Both the position numbers and the translations under genes were made by a program. DNA of 64,000 nucleotides from Gymnopus androsaceus JB14 (Eukaryota; Basidiomycota; Agaricomycetes; Agaricales; Omphalotaceae). Below the pieces are notes generated by a model, which saw only the letters and a list, made by a program, of their open reading frames with translations, was not told the DNA's origin and did not search any database. Of the stretch, positions 36,131-47,178 are shown piece after piece. The stretch is from contig ML769408.1 of the NCBI GenBank assembly GCA_009733575.1, positions 62,001 to 126,000 of the forward strand, read 5' to 3'. Within the stretch, counting starts at the first letter, position 1; each line of letters starts with the position of its first letter.

Positions 36131-36244
36131 ACTAGACGAACGAAAGGTTACATGTAGGTCACAGTAATAGTACTGTGCAGAAGCTAACGAAATGTAAATG
36201 TAAAACGATTCCACAAGAGATACAAAAATATAATCGGCGAAAAC

Positions 36245-37905
36245 TCAGTTCCAATGTTTGACGAGCACTCCTTCAATGAGTTCCTCCTCGACGCCTTTCT
36301 CTTTGCCCTGCCTTAAGATACTCTGACCATATGCTGTAGTTCGGCCTTTCCTCCACTGCTCCATCGTAGGCGCTACATCGTCAGGGCAGAGCCTCGTTAC
36401 GCCGACACGCTGCAACACAGGACTCTCGATATGTGGAATGAGCTTGGTGTTGTCATCGGCCATAGAGAAGTAGAACGCGCCCAATCGAGGGACGTTCTTT
36501 TGGTCTTTCGGGGGCTGAATCACACGGTGACGAGTAGAAGGATAGAATCCACCTGCAAGGAATTCCATAGCGTCGCCCGCATTGATAACCTGATAGATGT
36601 GCGTAATTTACATTGCGTGACAAATGAATCCGATGCGAAACATACCAAAGCGTTGTCCATATGCTTCACCCACTTCCAACTATTATCGGGGGTGAGGATC
36701 TGCAATCCACCGACAGGCTGGGACCATAGCACAGTGATCGAGCCAATGTCTGATGAAGCGAGATAAGTATCTAATATACTATGATAAAAATGTCCTTTAC
36801 CTGTGTGACCCTTGAGCCATACGTTCTTGGTCTTCTCCTCTTCACTTTCAGAGCGCGGGAAGCTGGAAAGTGTGATAACATAAAGTCGTCTAAAGAATTT
36901 ATTCAGTGCTCACTATTTCATGAACCTAACTAATACAAGAGTGAGCGAGAAACACCACTATTGATGGAGGGGAGTCACCTGAAGATTCTCCAGCTGCATC
37001 GAAGTTATGCTGTTGGACCAAGGTCTCTTCAGGTAGCTCTAGACCCAGAGCGAGGAGTCTATATGCGTCATCAGAAAAGTCCTTAATCGTAAGTTATGCT
37101 ACTTACCGCAAGATCGGATGAACAACGTTGAAATGATTGTGATTGGCGAAGTTCTGTATATCTTTCAAGAAAGGCCTCAAGGCCTCCGGGTGTTCGCGCT
37201 TGTCGACTTTTCTATTGACTAGACAAATCGAACACGAGCTCGCCAATAAGATATGACAGATTCTCACTGTTATAGTGTTCAATTTGATCCAAGACCCCCG
37301 ATTGTATGCGCTAGAAGGATGGAAAGATTGAACGATGATTCAATAAGCGGCAATGAAGAGAGACCAACCCAAGTGTTTTTCGGTTTATATCCTTCATACA
37401 CCGAGGGTGATTCGCCTTGATACCTAATTTTTTCCTCCACATCCACATCATCGAATAAAATATTGGCGATGCTGAAAATACGGTTCGTCTAGCGGAGGTA
37501 AAGTCAATGGAGGAATATCTCAGGCAATATTTTGGCGCATATACACACTTCTTCTTGAGTATAACCGTGATTAACAACGTAGAAGAACCCTTTCTCATGC
37601 AAAGCGCGCGCTACATCGCCTGCAAGCGCTGCACGGCCTTCCGCTGTTGATGTTCGCGATAAGTCGATCACAGCGAGATCAGCATATTCCACTAGCCAGT
37701 TGAAGTCAACAGGGCACTTTTCTCATTTAAAGAACTCACAGGTTTCGTTTGTACCAGCCGGAAACACGTACGGTGGCGGGTCAACAGGGGCTGCAGCGAA
37801 AAAAATATTCCAAGAGGGTAGAGATGAAGCTATACATTTGAGCAGTAAATGCGACAGCAGGAAGAATGGGGTCGCCCTCGCAAAATGAATCCTTTTTATC
37901 CACAT
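36245..37905 (-). CDS. 2-oxoglutarate/Fe(II)-dependent dioxygenase, copy C
   Basis: Close paralogue of copy A. The N-terminal block reads YADLAVIDLSRTSTAEGRAA ... GFFYVVNHGYTQEE, and the core contains a GHTD-type iron site, then VLWSQPVGGLQILTPDN, VINAGDAMEFLAGGFYPSTR, HRVIQPPKDQ and PRLGAFYFSMADD. It ends EGVLVKHWN. The first exon contains PVDPPPYVFPAGTNET and joins YADLAV in phase. Its only in-frame ATG (37905) adds a hydrophobic stretch (RATPFFLLSHLLLKCIA) absent from copy A, so the true start is uncertain: either a membrane anchor, an additional small exon, or an error. It is convergent with the urea symporter; the stop codons are only about 115 bp apart. Confidence 0.84.
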
Positions 37906-39259
37906 TTTTTTACGGCGGCGGAAGTAGATGTCAAGTTCGCGAGGAAGCTGGAGCTCCTGCAGATAGACATTTGCGAAATCTCCCTATCATTAAAGCCCTA
38001 TCACAATGAGGAAGGCAATCGGATTTGACGGGCACGAAGCGATCAAAAAGTCTTGAGACCAAAATGAAGTAAAAAACATCTGATAAGCGTAAGATAAACT
38101 GCCAGTAATTTCCAACAAAACGTTTCCGATTCAAAGTAGGAGCGGAAAACGGAATCCCGTTGTCAGAATGACGGCGAATACTCCGCGAATTCTGGTCACA
38201 GATTGAAGCAGATTAATCAGAGGAGGATTCCAATTGGGCAAACTGTAGCGTACAAGAGGAAGGTGCGGGAAGGCGTTTACCGGGTAGTCCAAGCAATCAG
38301 ATAAGCGTTCACGTTCTGTAGTTCACAGAAAAACATAAGGTATTTATGGTCAAATTTTCAGATGGCTCCTTATCAAGGAGAAATTGAGCTATTTCATTGT
38401 TCTTGAAGCTTTCATCTACTTTGAAAGTTGGCTGTTGATCATTTCTCAAGATTACCGTACTTGATTGAGGCCCAGGACGTCATCGCGCCACTTCTTTGAG
38501 ATTCCGTCTACTTAGTATGCGCATCGTATACCTGAGATCTGTAAGAAGAATAGTTAAGAAGAATAGTTGAAACCGATAGTCTGAGATAGAAAATAGAACG
38601 AGTCCAAGGTCAAAGCGTATAATTTGGTGATCGTCACGTGGACATCTCCTCACCTTTTCTTCTACTTTTGATTCTACTTTTGATTTCTCGAACTGGGCCT
38701 ATATTTTTTGCCCTTAAAACTCAAAGCTATTTCATTTTTACCCCAATACGACGGGCATTCCAGCCCATCCACTATCTCAAGTTTCAACTCATACAGTATC
38801 AGTCCATCTCGCTTAGCTAGCCTTTCCTTGCCTCTATTATTATATTACATAGAGCTCCTGAGCTCCGAGCTTTGTGTTCCACTGCTTTATACTTCAGTTT
38901 TCAAAGATAAGCAGTGCACTCGACCGTCTTCGTAACATTCTCATTGGCCGATGGTACCATCTAATGGATCAAGTGCAGCGACTGCAGCCTCTCGAAAAGT
39001 CTAGAAATCTTTCCTATTCGTCGACCACTTCAGCCACTGTTAAGGTCGTGAGTTTGGTATACTTCAGATCCGACATAAGCACGTTACATTCAGTGCCTGC
39101 AATTGATAAATTCAGGCCACTGACAGCGACATAGCAGGGCTGGGATGAACTGAGGTGGAACATTGTAACATTTTCGGGGTTTTTTCACCGCTAGAAGACC
39201 GCATAAAAGCCCTATACCTGTACCTCAAGAAGTACCGCCTGCAGCGTCGACTTTTCATT
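37906..39259. other. intergenic region upstream of the secreted-protein gene
   Basis: About 1.35 kb with no supported gene. Short frames at 38638-38935 are pyrimidine-rich and unconvincing. The final part should contain the promoter of the small secreted protein; no distinct TATA box or repeats can be named. Confidence 0.4.
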
Positions 39260-39898
39260 ATGCTCAAGATTTCTGCTCTAGCGCTCTCCGCCATCATCCT
39301 TTCTGGAGCATTGGCCAATCCTCTTCGACGTGATTCATATAGTCTTGATGCGCAGGGAGTGCCTGTCTCCATTCGAAATGCAGCCACTGCACTCGAATGG
39401 GGGGTTGACTCTAATCAAATCAATATTGTTGGAGAGTCCATCGGTCTCACTGCACCCGAATGGTACATCCCGCAGACCGGAGAGTATCCAACTAGCTATT
39501 TTATCACGTCAGTTCCAGCGAGCTTGTTGTAAACTCTCGCATCCGCTGATACATAACTTTACCGCAGGATCGTTAATGATATGGCGGCTACCATTACTGG
39601 CGGAGAATTAATTCTCAATGCTTTAAACCTCCAAATTTATCAGCCGTGAGCTCAATTTGTCCAACGCCGTGCAAAGTGCTGACTCCATTTACATCCCAGT
39701 AACCAAGTCTTTGTCATTACATGCGATTTTTGCGGGACAGACGTTTCTCCAGGGAACGTTCTGGGTGAAGGTTGTGTGATTTCGCCCTATAACGTTTCGG
39801 ATGCTTGTATTAGCATTGGACCCTCTGCCGGGTTCGCGCTGCTCAATTCGGGTTGCAGCACTGTCAGAACCAACGAGGTCTACACAATCATTACCTAA
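39260..39898 (+). CDS. small secreted cysteine-containing protein
   Basis: Three exons encode about 170 residues. The first 20 form a clear signal peptide (MLKISALALSAIILSGALAN) followed by PLRRDS, which could be a Kex2-like processing site. The mature part has EWGVDSNQINIVGESIGLT, then APEWYIPQTGEYPTSYFI, and a C-terminal exon with five cysteines (CDFCGTDVSPG, EGCVIS, DACISIG, SGCSTV). Introns at about 39510-39568 and 39647-39699 join in phase. The spacing does not fit hydrophobins (eight cysteines), cerato-platanins or thaumatins. The family is unrecognised; it is probably a secreted or cell-surface protein. Confidence 0.75.
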
Positions 39899-40187
39899 AT
39901 CGTATAATAGGTGGCATCCTATTCCTAGTGTACGGAACAGTATTGTCTTGTCTTTTGGAATTAGCCTTTTGGGATCGATATATCCTACTGTTCGCTTGGT
40001 CCCCGAAAGTAGTCATCTATCTATAAGAAGAGGGCAACCCTTCGCTTTCGCTCGCGGAGCGAACAGCTTCACGAATGAGATGTGCAATCCGAGCATCGTC
40101 GTCTATCTACCTGCTAACGTTACAAAGGTTTCATTTCATCTTCATTATTCATGAATAACCGTCACGGTGCACTCGCATGAAAAACAG

Positions 40188-41098
40188 CTATCTTGGGCCT
40201 AATCCGCTCATCACCTCGTATACACCGTCCACCTGTCTCCGACTGAGTCTTTCACTCCAAAACCTCATTATCGGTTCCCATTCGTCTTTCGACGAGGGCA
40301 TTCCAGGCCCGCGGGACTGAAGTTTTACCTCTTTGACTGTATTAAACCCTTTCTTTAGTGCAGTCAGATCTCCACCAGATAGTGAAGGATCCGCGGGAGG
40401 CGGCCTGTACACAGCAAGGATCGGAGTCGGACTCGGGGTGGGGAGTGTCGGATAAGATAACAGAGGGCCTGATATGGTTACGATGGAACCAAGAGACAAG
40501 GATGAGGATTTTGAACTCTTGGCGTTTATCTGATTCTTCCAAAACTGTATAGCAAGCTCCAGTGCGACAGTACCACCTTGCGCGAACCCGAACAAATGTA
40601 TTTTGTCAGATGGCCACGAACAAACTTCAATGAGATGCTTCAGAACGTCGGAGAGGAGATCTATAGCAGCGGAAGGATTGGGTCGTTCAATCAGTTCCCC
40701 GAGGGGGTCGAATGATGTATACCACTGATAGGCCTCCTCGTAGAGAAATGGGATTCTAGTGAAATCATCGTTATTCGTGGATAAGTGATTGAAAAACGGG
40801 TTACATGCTTTTCAGGTGCCTGCAACGCAAGTACAGCTGTTTGCGGAAGCTTGAGCTGACGTCCAAGTTTCGCAAAAGGCAAATGAGTATCACCTGAGAC
40901 CAGTAACGTATCAAGGCTTTAGTTACTCATATTCGGAAGACTTCTGCGCTCACCAAGACCGTGCAAAAAAACCAGAAGGTTCTCATCGGTTCCGTCGTCA
41001 CTGGGCGCATAGAAGAAGGGGGTCGAGAGTTCCTTGGGTACAGCTTTCGTTCTACTAGATGGTGCTAGATCAGCTTTGAGATGAATTTCTCCAGACAT
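40188..41098 (-). CDS. phospholipase/carboxylesterase-fold (alpha/beta hydrolase) protein lacking the catalytic serine
   Basis: Abhydrolase_2 (acyl-protein thioesterase/carboxylesterase) fold. It begins MSGEIHLKADLAPSSRTK. The oxyanion region is LLVFLHGLGDTHLPFAKLG, followed by PQTAVLALQAPEK, IPFLYEEAYQWYTSFDPLGE and the nucleophile elbow FGFAQGGTVALELA. In active members this elbow is G-x-S-x-G; here alanine replaces serine. The C-terminal part has no obvious histidine in the expected catalytic position (KLQSRGPGMPSSKDEWEP). Intron 1 is canonical; the intron at 40756-40808 seems to use GC-AG ends, because only this joins K-IPFLYEE in frame. The cell role is unknown; a non-enzymatic binding function is possible. 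Confidence 0.78.
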
Positions 41099-41545
41099 CG
41101 CGTTGAAGAACAACTCGGGCGCGATGAATTCGATGCGGTCCGTCTAACCGCGGCACGTCTTATTCTCTTCCACCATCACTTTGCGGGATGGCGTTGCTTT
41201 CGTATTCGCTCTGCTCCCAAATTAGGGAGACTTCATTTTGCCTCTTTGACTGTGTTTCATGAAGTGGCTAGCTCTGGAACTTGTACGTTTGCGCTCTTTC
41301 AGGTTTTGGTCTGCCATTGATTCGGCTTTTGATGTAGCTTCGAGGTCGAAACGATCAGCTAATCCCCCTTGAACGCCGCATCGTACGAACATTTTTAGAA
41401 CCCTTCCTCGGCATCGGAGTATGGTGGACTGATGATCTTCATACATAACCAAGGTATGGTCTTGGGTCAACTCTCTTCCTTGGAGCCAGCTAGGTCTCAA
41501 GAGAGGTCTCAAGCAGCTACACTGTGTTTCTATACACATATCACA
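41099..41545. promoter_or_regulatory. divergent promoter region (hydrolase-like / membrane protein)
   Basis: About 450 bp between divergent starts. It contains short unsupported frames only. It should serve as the promoter region for both flanking genes; no specific sites are assigned. Confidence 0.35.
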
Positions 41546-42949
41546 ATGTTCGTGAACGTTGAAGATTCACACACGGTACTCGGTATTCTCCAAAATGCTA
41601 TCCAGACCGTATCGCCAACGACTATAGATCCGAGTGCAGTAACTCCGCTGTCTGTGGATATCATCCGTGAGTGTATTCAGATTCGTAGAGCATTTGAACT
41701 GAATCTTCAACTTAAGCTAACAGTGCTACCACCCCAGCCAGCCCACCCAAGCTGAAGCCGCTCATCATTCCAGAGCTAGGCTCAGTAGCCCTCGGCTTAC
41801 TGACCCCTGTTGACGAAACTCCAGACGATGCTGAATCTACAAACCAAAATGTTTATCGGTCTTTGCCAGTACCCAAAATTGAGTTCAAACGGAACAGACC
41901 CAGAGCACGATCGTTGGCGACTTGGTCTGGTGAGTACCTCTTCACTATTTTATCGCTACTTTTTGGGACTAAGAAATGATCTTCTTTCCTACTCATTCCG
42001 ATTAACTTCCGATTAACTTACGGTATCTCTCAATTTATAGCCGAATCTCGCACTCTTTCGACATCTCACTCTAACCGAGATGTTTTATTGGATCACCCAA
42101 GTGCCCACACTCTCGTTTCCTCCGGCCAATTGTCTCCGGGCGTCTCGAGCAAACACCTTCAGCGGAGTTTTCTTTCCCCCTCGAGTGAGTTCCTTCATAT
42201 ACCGGCCTATCATTCATTCAACAGGTTTCTCTAGACAGCGATAACACCACTTTGTGGCATGTCCCACACTCCGGTGTCTCCCGTAACGGTACTCGCGAGG
42301 GCCGCAGCTCAACCGTCTCTTATTCTGTGGCCAAGCCCGCCCTTGCAGGACGCATATCCGCGCCGAAACTATCTCATCAGCGTAGCAGTCTTCCGTCTCC
42401 TCCAGAACGTCAATTTATTTCTAGAGCGAGAGCCAATACCAGTGCAACGGTGCCCAAACATCAAGTACAAAGTTGGATTGCATCTCCGACTGGTCGGTAC
42501 TCTGGCTTTAATTATCTATATACTTGCACTCATCTACTTTTGGAACTTAGCTGTCCCAAATACTGCTCCGAACCCGCCTTTTGAAACACATGCCAATTTC
42601 CCTGGCCCAAAAGTCAAAGCCTTGCCCAGAATTCCAGTCGTAGTGGATAATACCCTCGAACAGACTCGGAATTCCTTGGAAGGCCGACGTCCCTTGACCG
42701 CCAAGGAGAAAGGGAAAGGAAGGGCCTTTGAAGTTCTTCCTATCTCTCAGAACGTTTCCCAAACCGGTAAGAAAACAAAATTGAATACTTGATTGACTTT
42801 CTTAACGTGGTATGGTAGGCACTGGCTTACTTACACCCCCTGAAAGCGCCAACACTCCATTTGGCGCAAGCCCAAATAGCTCTACGTTATCCAGCATGCG
42901 AGTCAACCGTCCGCGAGGGCCTAGAACTCGTCGCTCTACTATCTGCTGA
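41546..42949 (+). CDS. single-pass membrane protein of unknown function
   Basis: Start MFVNVEDSHTVLGILQNAIQ; exon junctions give DIIPSPPKLKPLIIPELGSV, ALGLLTPVDETPDD, RSLATWSAESRTLSTSHSNR and DNTTLWHVPHSGVSRNG. One predicted membrane segment (LVGTLALIIYILALIYFW) lies near residue 250-270. A Lys/Arg-rich C-terminal part follows (RRPLTAKEKGKGRAFEVL), ending RGPRTRRSTIC. Between 42290 and 42425 two frames are both open and plausible. An intron ending at the TTCTAG near 42422 is the simplest way to enter the membrane-segment frame, but the donor is uncertain. No enzymatic motif is seen. The long soluble part is Ser/Thr/Pro-rich. The membrane location is not known. Confidence 0.6.
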
Positions 42950-44327
42950 ATGCTGAGCACTCTCGTCCCGCGTTTAAATTGCCGCCCATTCACGTCTTGG
43001 TCGTCTTGGTTTTCAAAATGAGTACTAGTACTTACAAAACCACATCCTGCCTAATCTGCTTCCGTTGTCTCTAGCTGTTCCCCTTAACTCTTTTACATTT
43101 AATCCCTGTGCTCCGCAGAAAGTATTCATTGTCCATACAGCCAATCCTAACGATTTTCTGATTTCCCTGATATATTTGGAAGGCCGATCCTTCCAATCAT
43201 AATAATCCTCCCCCTTGTATAGTTGATACCATTCCGCTCATATTTTTGCGCTTTAAATCAGCTGCGTTCAAAAGGCCGGCCTTTGTCTTCTCCTCGTAAT
43301 ACGTTTGGGATACCTACTCTTGTAACTTTTCTTCTGTTGCCTGTATTTCATACTTTAATTGAACTCACACCGCTCTAGATGGGTCTAAACTTGTTTCTCT
43401 GCTTTCTTCTCTTGATATTCTACGGAATGATTGCGGAATGATGCTTATTGACACTACTCCGCGATTCGCACTATCCAGGAACTTCCAATAACATCAACCG
43501 TAGGAAACCTTTCATACATCAATTTAATTGTCGCTGTTCCTTCTGCTCTCCGCCGTGACACCCGGCAAAATGCACGCTCACGGCAAAATGAAGTTTGAAC
43601 GTTCAATGGTCACGGGCACCCTCACCGAGATATCGACTTGTGAGCAACTTGTGAGTGGCGCACTTCGATATACTTGTCAGTTGAACTACTTATCACTGAT
43701 TTGCAAGGTCAACAATGTTTAAGATATGGTGTACACCCGGGAGCATTGACCTCCTGGGTGCTATGGAAGTTATCCTGGGTGCTATGGCTCTAAGCAGCTG
43801 CCATTGGACTAATGCCCCGGTGTAGCGCACTCGCACCCGTTCCCTACATCACGACCCCTATAACACGGCCCCTACAACACATACCCTACAACACGACAAC
43901 CAGATATAGGCGAAACATTTCCATTTCATGTTCGATCTCCGTGACCGACGTAGACGCAGGCCCAACGGATGGGATATAGTAAGGACAATGGCACATATCT
44001 AATGTACAGACTTGGCGCTTGGTATGCATGTTTTCTAAGGGATTGATCAAATTCCGAGTCTTTGACTTTCTAGTAGGATCTCTAGATAGGAAGGCGGGAA
44101 GTGATTCTATTCCTTGACATTCGGTTACATCAGGCCCAATCTTCGACATAACATGTAGTGATGGCTCCCGCACATCAAAAAAAAATCGCTCCTGCAGTGT
44201 TCATCTAGACTTCCCCAAGGATCTAGTATTATGTCAGACTCAGACACGATGTATAAGATAAGTAGTCGATATATATACCTACCACCTCCGAGCCACGCGT
44301 AACAAATCCGTGCGTAAACGAGCCCAG
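42950..44327. other. intergenic region with short imperfect repeats
   Basis: About 1.4 kb. No gene is supported. At 43752-43790 the string tcctgggtgctatgg occurs twice, and at 43845-43895 there are imperfect repeats of ccctacaacac/ccctataacac. The 3' part should hold the Myb gene promoter. Confidence 0.4.
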
Positions 44328-46419
44328 ATGTTGTATCGGGAACGTCGCTCCTGGACTGCAGGCGAGGATCAGCTCCTGCGTGATGCCATTGTCAAAGGTA
44401 TGTAGACATTTCTTGCCTAATCTTCTCTTGCCCGACTGATACGCGCTTGCTAGAGGATCCTACCAGGACGCTGAATCCTTCAAAGTGGCACGCCATATCG
44501 AGACACGTTCCGAATCGGAACAACAAGGATTGTCGTAAACGGTGGTTTGCAAAACTGGCCAAGGCAGACGTGTTGAGGGGGAATTGGAATCCTGAAGAGG
44601 ACGAAAGGCTATTGAATGCAATTCAGAAGCACGGTCCAAAGTAAGACGGCCTAATTCTCAACTTTCCAATCGATCCATTCAACTCGAAATAGGTGGACAA
44701 TCGTTTCAACGATGGTGCAGACACGAAACAGTGATCGTAAGCCTGAAGTTGAAGGTTCTGTGGTTATATTTAACCAAAGACTGTTTAATAGAGTGCGCCA
44801 AGCGATGGAAGGACACTCTAAATCCCGCAATTGATAGGTGAGCGTAATGGCAAGTTATTTTGAATCCCAGCTGATAGGAAAATACAATGGATAGGACAAG
44901 CTGGACGCCTGCTGAGGTATGATTTACCAGATTGTTAGGTTAAAAATGGACAACTAACTCGATACAGGACGAAAAGCTAATTGAAGCAGTGAGGATTCAT
45001 GGAAATGTATGGTCCAAAATCGCGAAAATGTACTTTCCCGGACGAACAGGACTAGCAGCCAAGAACAGGTAAAAAGAGAACGTGAAATACTTGTATTTAT
45101 GTATTGACTGTTTCCCAGGTATAACAGTCTTACCCGGTGTAACGGTGATCCGGGATTATTTTCCAAGCTCAGTCCCAGCCCATCCTTAAGTGATACTGCA
45201 ACTTTACCCTCGCCCTGCTCTGGGTCATCTGTATCTTCTTCATCAGCAACTTCACCCCTCACCCCTATCACACCTGAGTTATCTACCTCACAATTCTCAC
45301 CCTGCTTTGATGATCTGAATGCATTCTCGTGGCCGTCTACTGCGTTCTCGGAAATCCAAGGGTTCGAAACTTTGGCATTAGAAGAATTATTTACGTTTCC
45401 TTCCGTTCATTCAGCTCCCAGGAGCTATAACCGAGGTATTTCATCTGGAAGCATACCGGAAGCTTTCCCTTTCCTACAATCCTCCATGATGACCTCCCAG
45501 TCTGCGAGCTCATCACTCTTGTTTTCTCCAAGTGTTCAGCAGGCTTCGACGAATGTCTTGAAGCTGTTTGGCTCTCCGCACTGTGTCGATACAACTCGCA
45601 TACAAATTGTCTTGCATGAGAAAAAAATTCGATACGAGATTGTAAATCTCGAAACTCTTTCCGACTCTAAAGCCAGCGAGTTAATGGGACAACCTTTTGC
45701 TCAAGCTTCTGGGCCGTTCATTGTAAGGTTCTCTTTCTTGCATCGTTTTCCGCTTGTTCACCCCATAAATACAGGAGGAGGACGGGTTCATACTGTGCGA
45801 ATCTCGAGCTATATGTCGCTATCTTGCTACCAAATACGCCGACCAAGGTACCAAATTAATACCTGATGCGTATAATATGAAGCGCGTTGCACTATTCGAG
45901 CAAGCTGTCTTTACTGAGGTGTTTACTTTTGAACCCTATGCGTCAAAAGCTGTCTATGAAAAGGTCACGAAACGGTACGCACTGTGATTCTTTGGAGGGG
46001 CGTCTGTCATTACTGACGCATTTCATAGATTGAAAGGTCTTGCTTCAGACGAAGCTGTATTCGAAGCTTCCATTGCAGGGCTGTCGTCAGAAGTTGGAAG
46101 CATATGAGGATCTACTCAGTCGTCAAAGATATCTAGCAGGCGACGTGGGTTCTTACAGCTGCACATACTTCCTCTCTTTCTCAACGATCTATTTTAGGAG
46201 CTCACCCTTGCGGATATCTACCATATTCCTGGCGGAGCAATGCTCACAAATGCTGGAAGCGATATTATGACAGCGGAAAGGTCCAAATATCTCTCGGTAC
46301 TGTCGCTCTATGTTTCTCTCTACAATGAGCTGACTGTGGACCCTAATAGATGGTGGAACGAGATTTCTTCGAGGCCGTCATGGATAGCCGTCCAGAATGG
46401 TGATCCAGTACAATGCTAG
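44328..46419 (+). CDS. three-repeat Myb-like DNA-binding protein whose reading frame continues into a glutathione S-transferase
   Basis: The start is MLYRERRSWTAGEDQLL. Three SANT/Myb repeats follow over six exons: repeat 1 (SWTAGEDQLLRDAIVK ... CRKRWFAKL), repeat 2 (GNWNPEEDERLLNAIQKHGP ... CAKRWKDTL) and repeat 3 (SWTPAEDEKLIEAVRIHG ... LAAKNRYNSL). Introns are all in phase. From 45118 the frame stays open for over 600 bp through a Ser/Thr/Pro-rich, acidic-hydrophobic stretch typical of activation domains (CFDDLNAFSWPSTAFSEIQG). It then enters VLKLFGSPHCVDTTRIQIVL, the start of a GST thioredoxin fold, without any stop or intron. Either this is a genuine Myb-GST fusion, or two genes abut and the true Myb end is spliced or hidden by a base error. 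The stop given is that of the GST part. Confidence 0.7.
45484..46419 (+). CDS. glutathione S-transferase moiety (phi/Ure2-like fungal class)
   Basis: Thioredoxin-fold N-domain (VLKLFGSPHCVDTTRIQIVL, HEKKIRYEIVNLE), then after an intron EEDGFILCESRAICRYLATK, the usual substrate/GSH-contact block containing ES-R-AI-RYLA. The helical C-domain contains LKGLASDEAVFEASIAGLSS, KLEAYEDLLSRQRYLAGD, ELTLADIYHIPGGAMLTNAG and RWWNEISSRPSWIAVQNG. If it is an independent gene, the first available ATGs are at 45484/45487, which would leave an odd 24-residue Ser-rich leader before the fold. The conserved protein can be followed only by changing frame by one base near 46088 and again near 46286. The domain is therefore either affected by sequence errors, as elsewhere in this window, or decaying. 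Confidence 0.7.
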
Positions 46420-47178
46420 CGTTTACATGAAATGGGTTAATTGTAGTTCTCGATACTGGTGCCAGTCTTGCACTCTGTTTCATCGATGTGTATTTAATAT
46501 CATAGATATAGAGAATCCTAGCGCGTTCTTGAGAACTACCGGGAAGTACCGTAGTATTAAGTATGTATATTCGAGTATGATCTTACATTTGCACTGTAAA
46601 AATATAGTATATTATATATTATTACTGTATCGTCCCAACAGCCCCAGAGATCACAGGTAAAAGCGAGTAAAGGAAGCAAAGGCTCTCGTTGAACGCAGAA
46701 AGATGTGAAATACTGTAATAATGTCTGACAGCTTAGACTAAGTGCAATGCTAGGAGAATGAATGTGAATGTGAGCCTAACTATATATATATATAACTTGG
46801 TTCAGATAAGTTCTTACTTGCGAGTCTATGCGAGAGACGAGAAACAATTCCGAACGTTAACCCTCAACGATTTGTTCTACTGAAGAATTGTCCCACAGCA
46901 AGATGCAGGGTCAGGGATAATTACCTTCAGCCGCATAGTGACCTATCTGGTTAACATAGGTAAACCGCATGCAGCGCCAGGCGGGCTCGTTTAGTATATT
47001 GACAAGTCTAGGGGTGTTTGAGAGCGGATATGGTGGGGGCCAGTAAGACGAGGATGGTAAACATGTAAAATCTAGTGCTTTGTTTTATTGAAGAGAGTCG
47101 GATGACTACAGACAGTCTATCATCATACACTCCTCCTGCTGCCTGGTCAAAATGAGACATAGATGGATTCTACAGCCA
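46420..47178. other. intergenic region between convergent GST and QCR8 genes
   Basis: AT-rich 3' flanks with a short (ta)n run near 46783. No coding or RNA gene is evident. Confidence 0.4.

Noticed and set aside
43740..43895. Short GC-rich repeats as a possible origin or regulatory minisatellite
   Set aside because: Only two to four imperfect copies; no associated feature supports a function.
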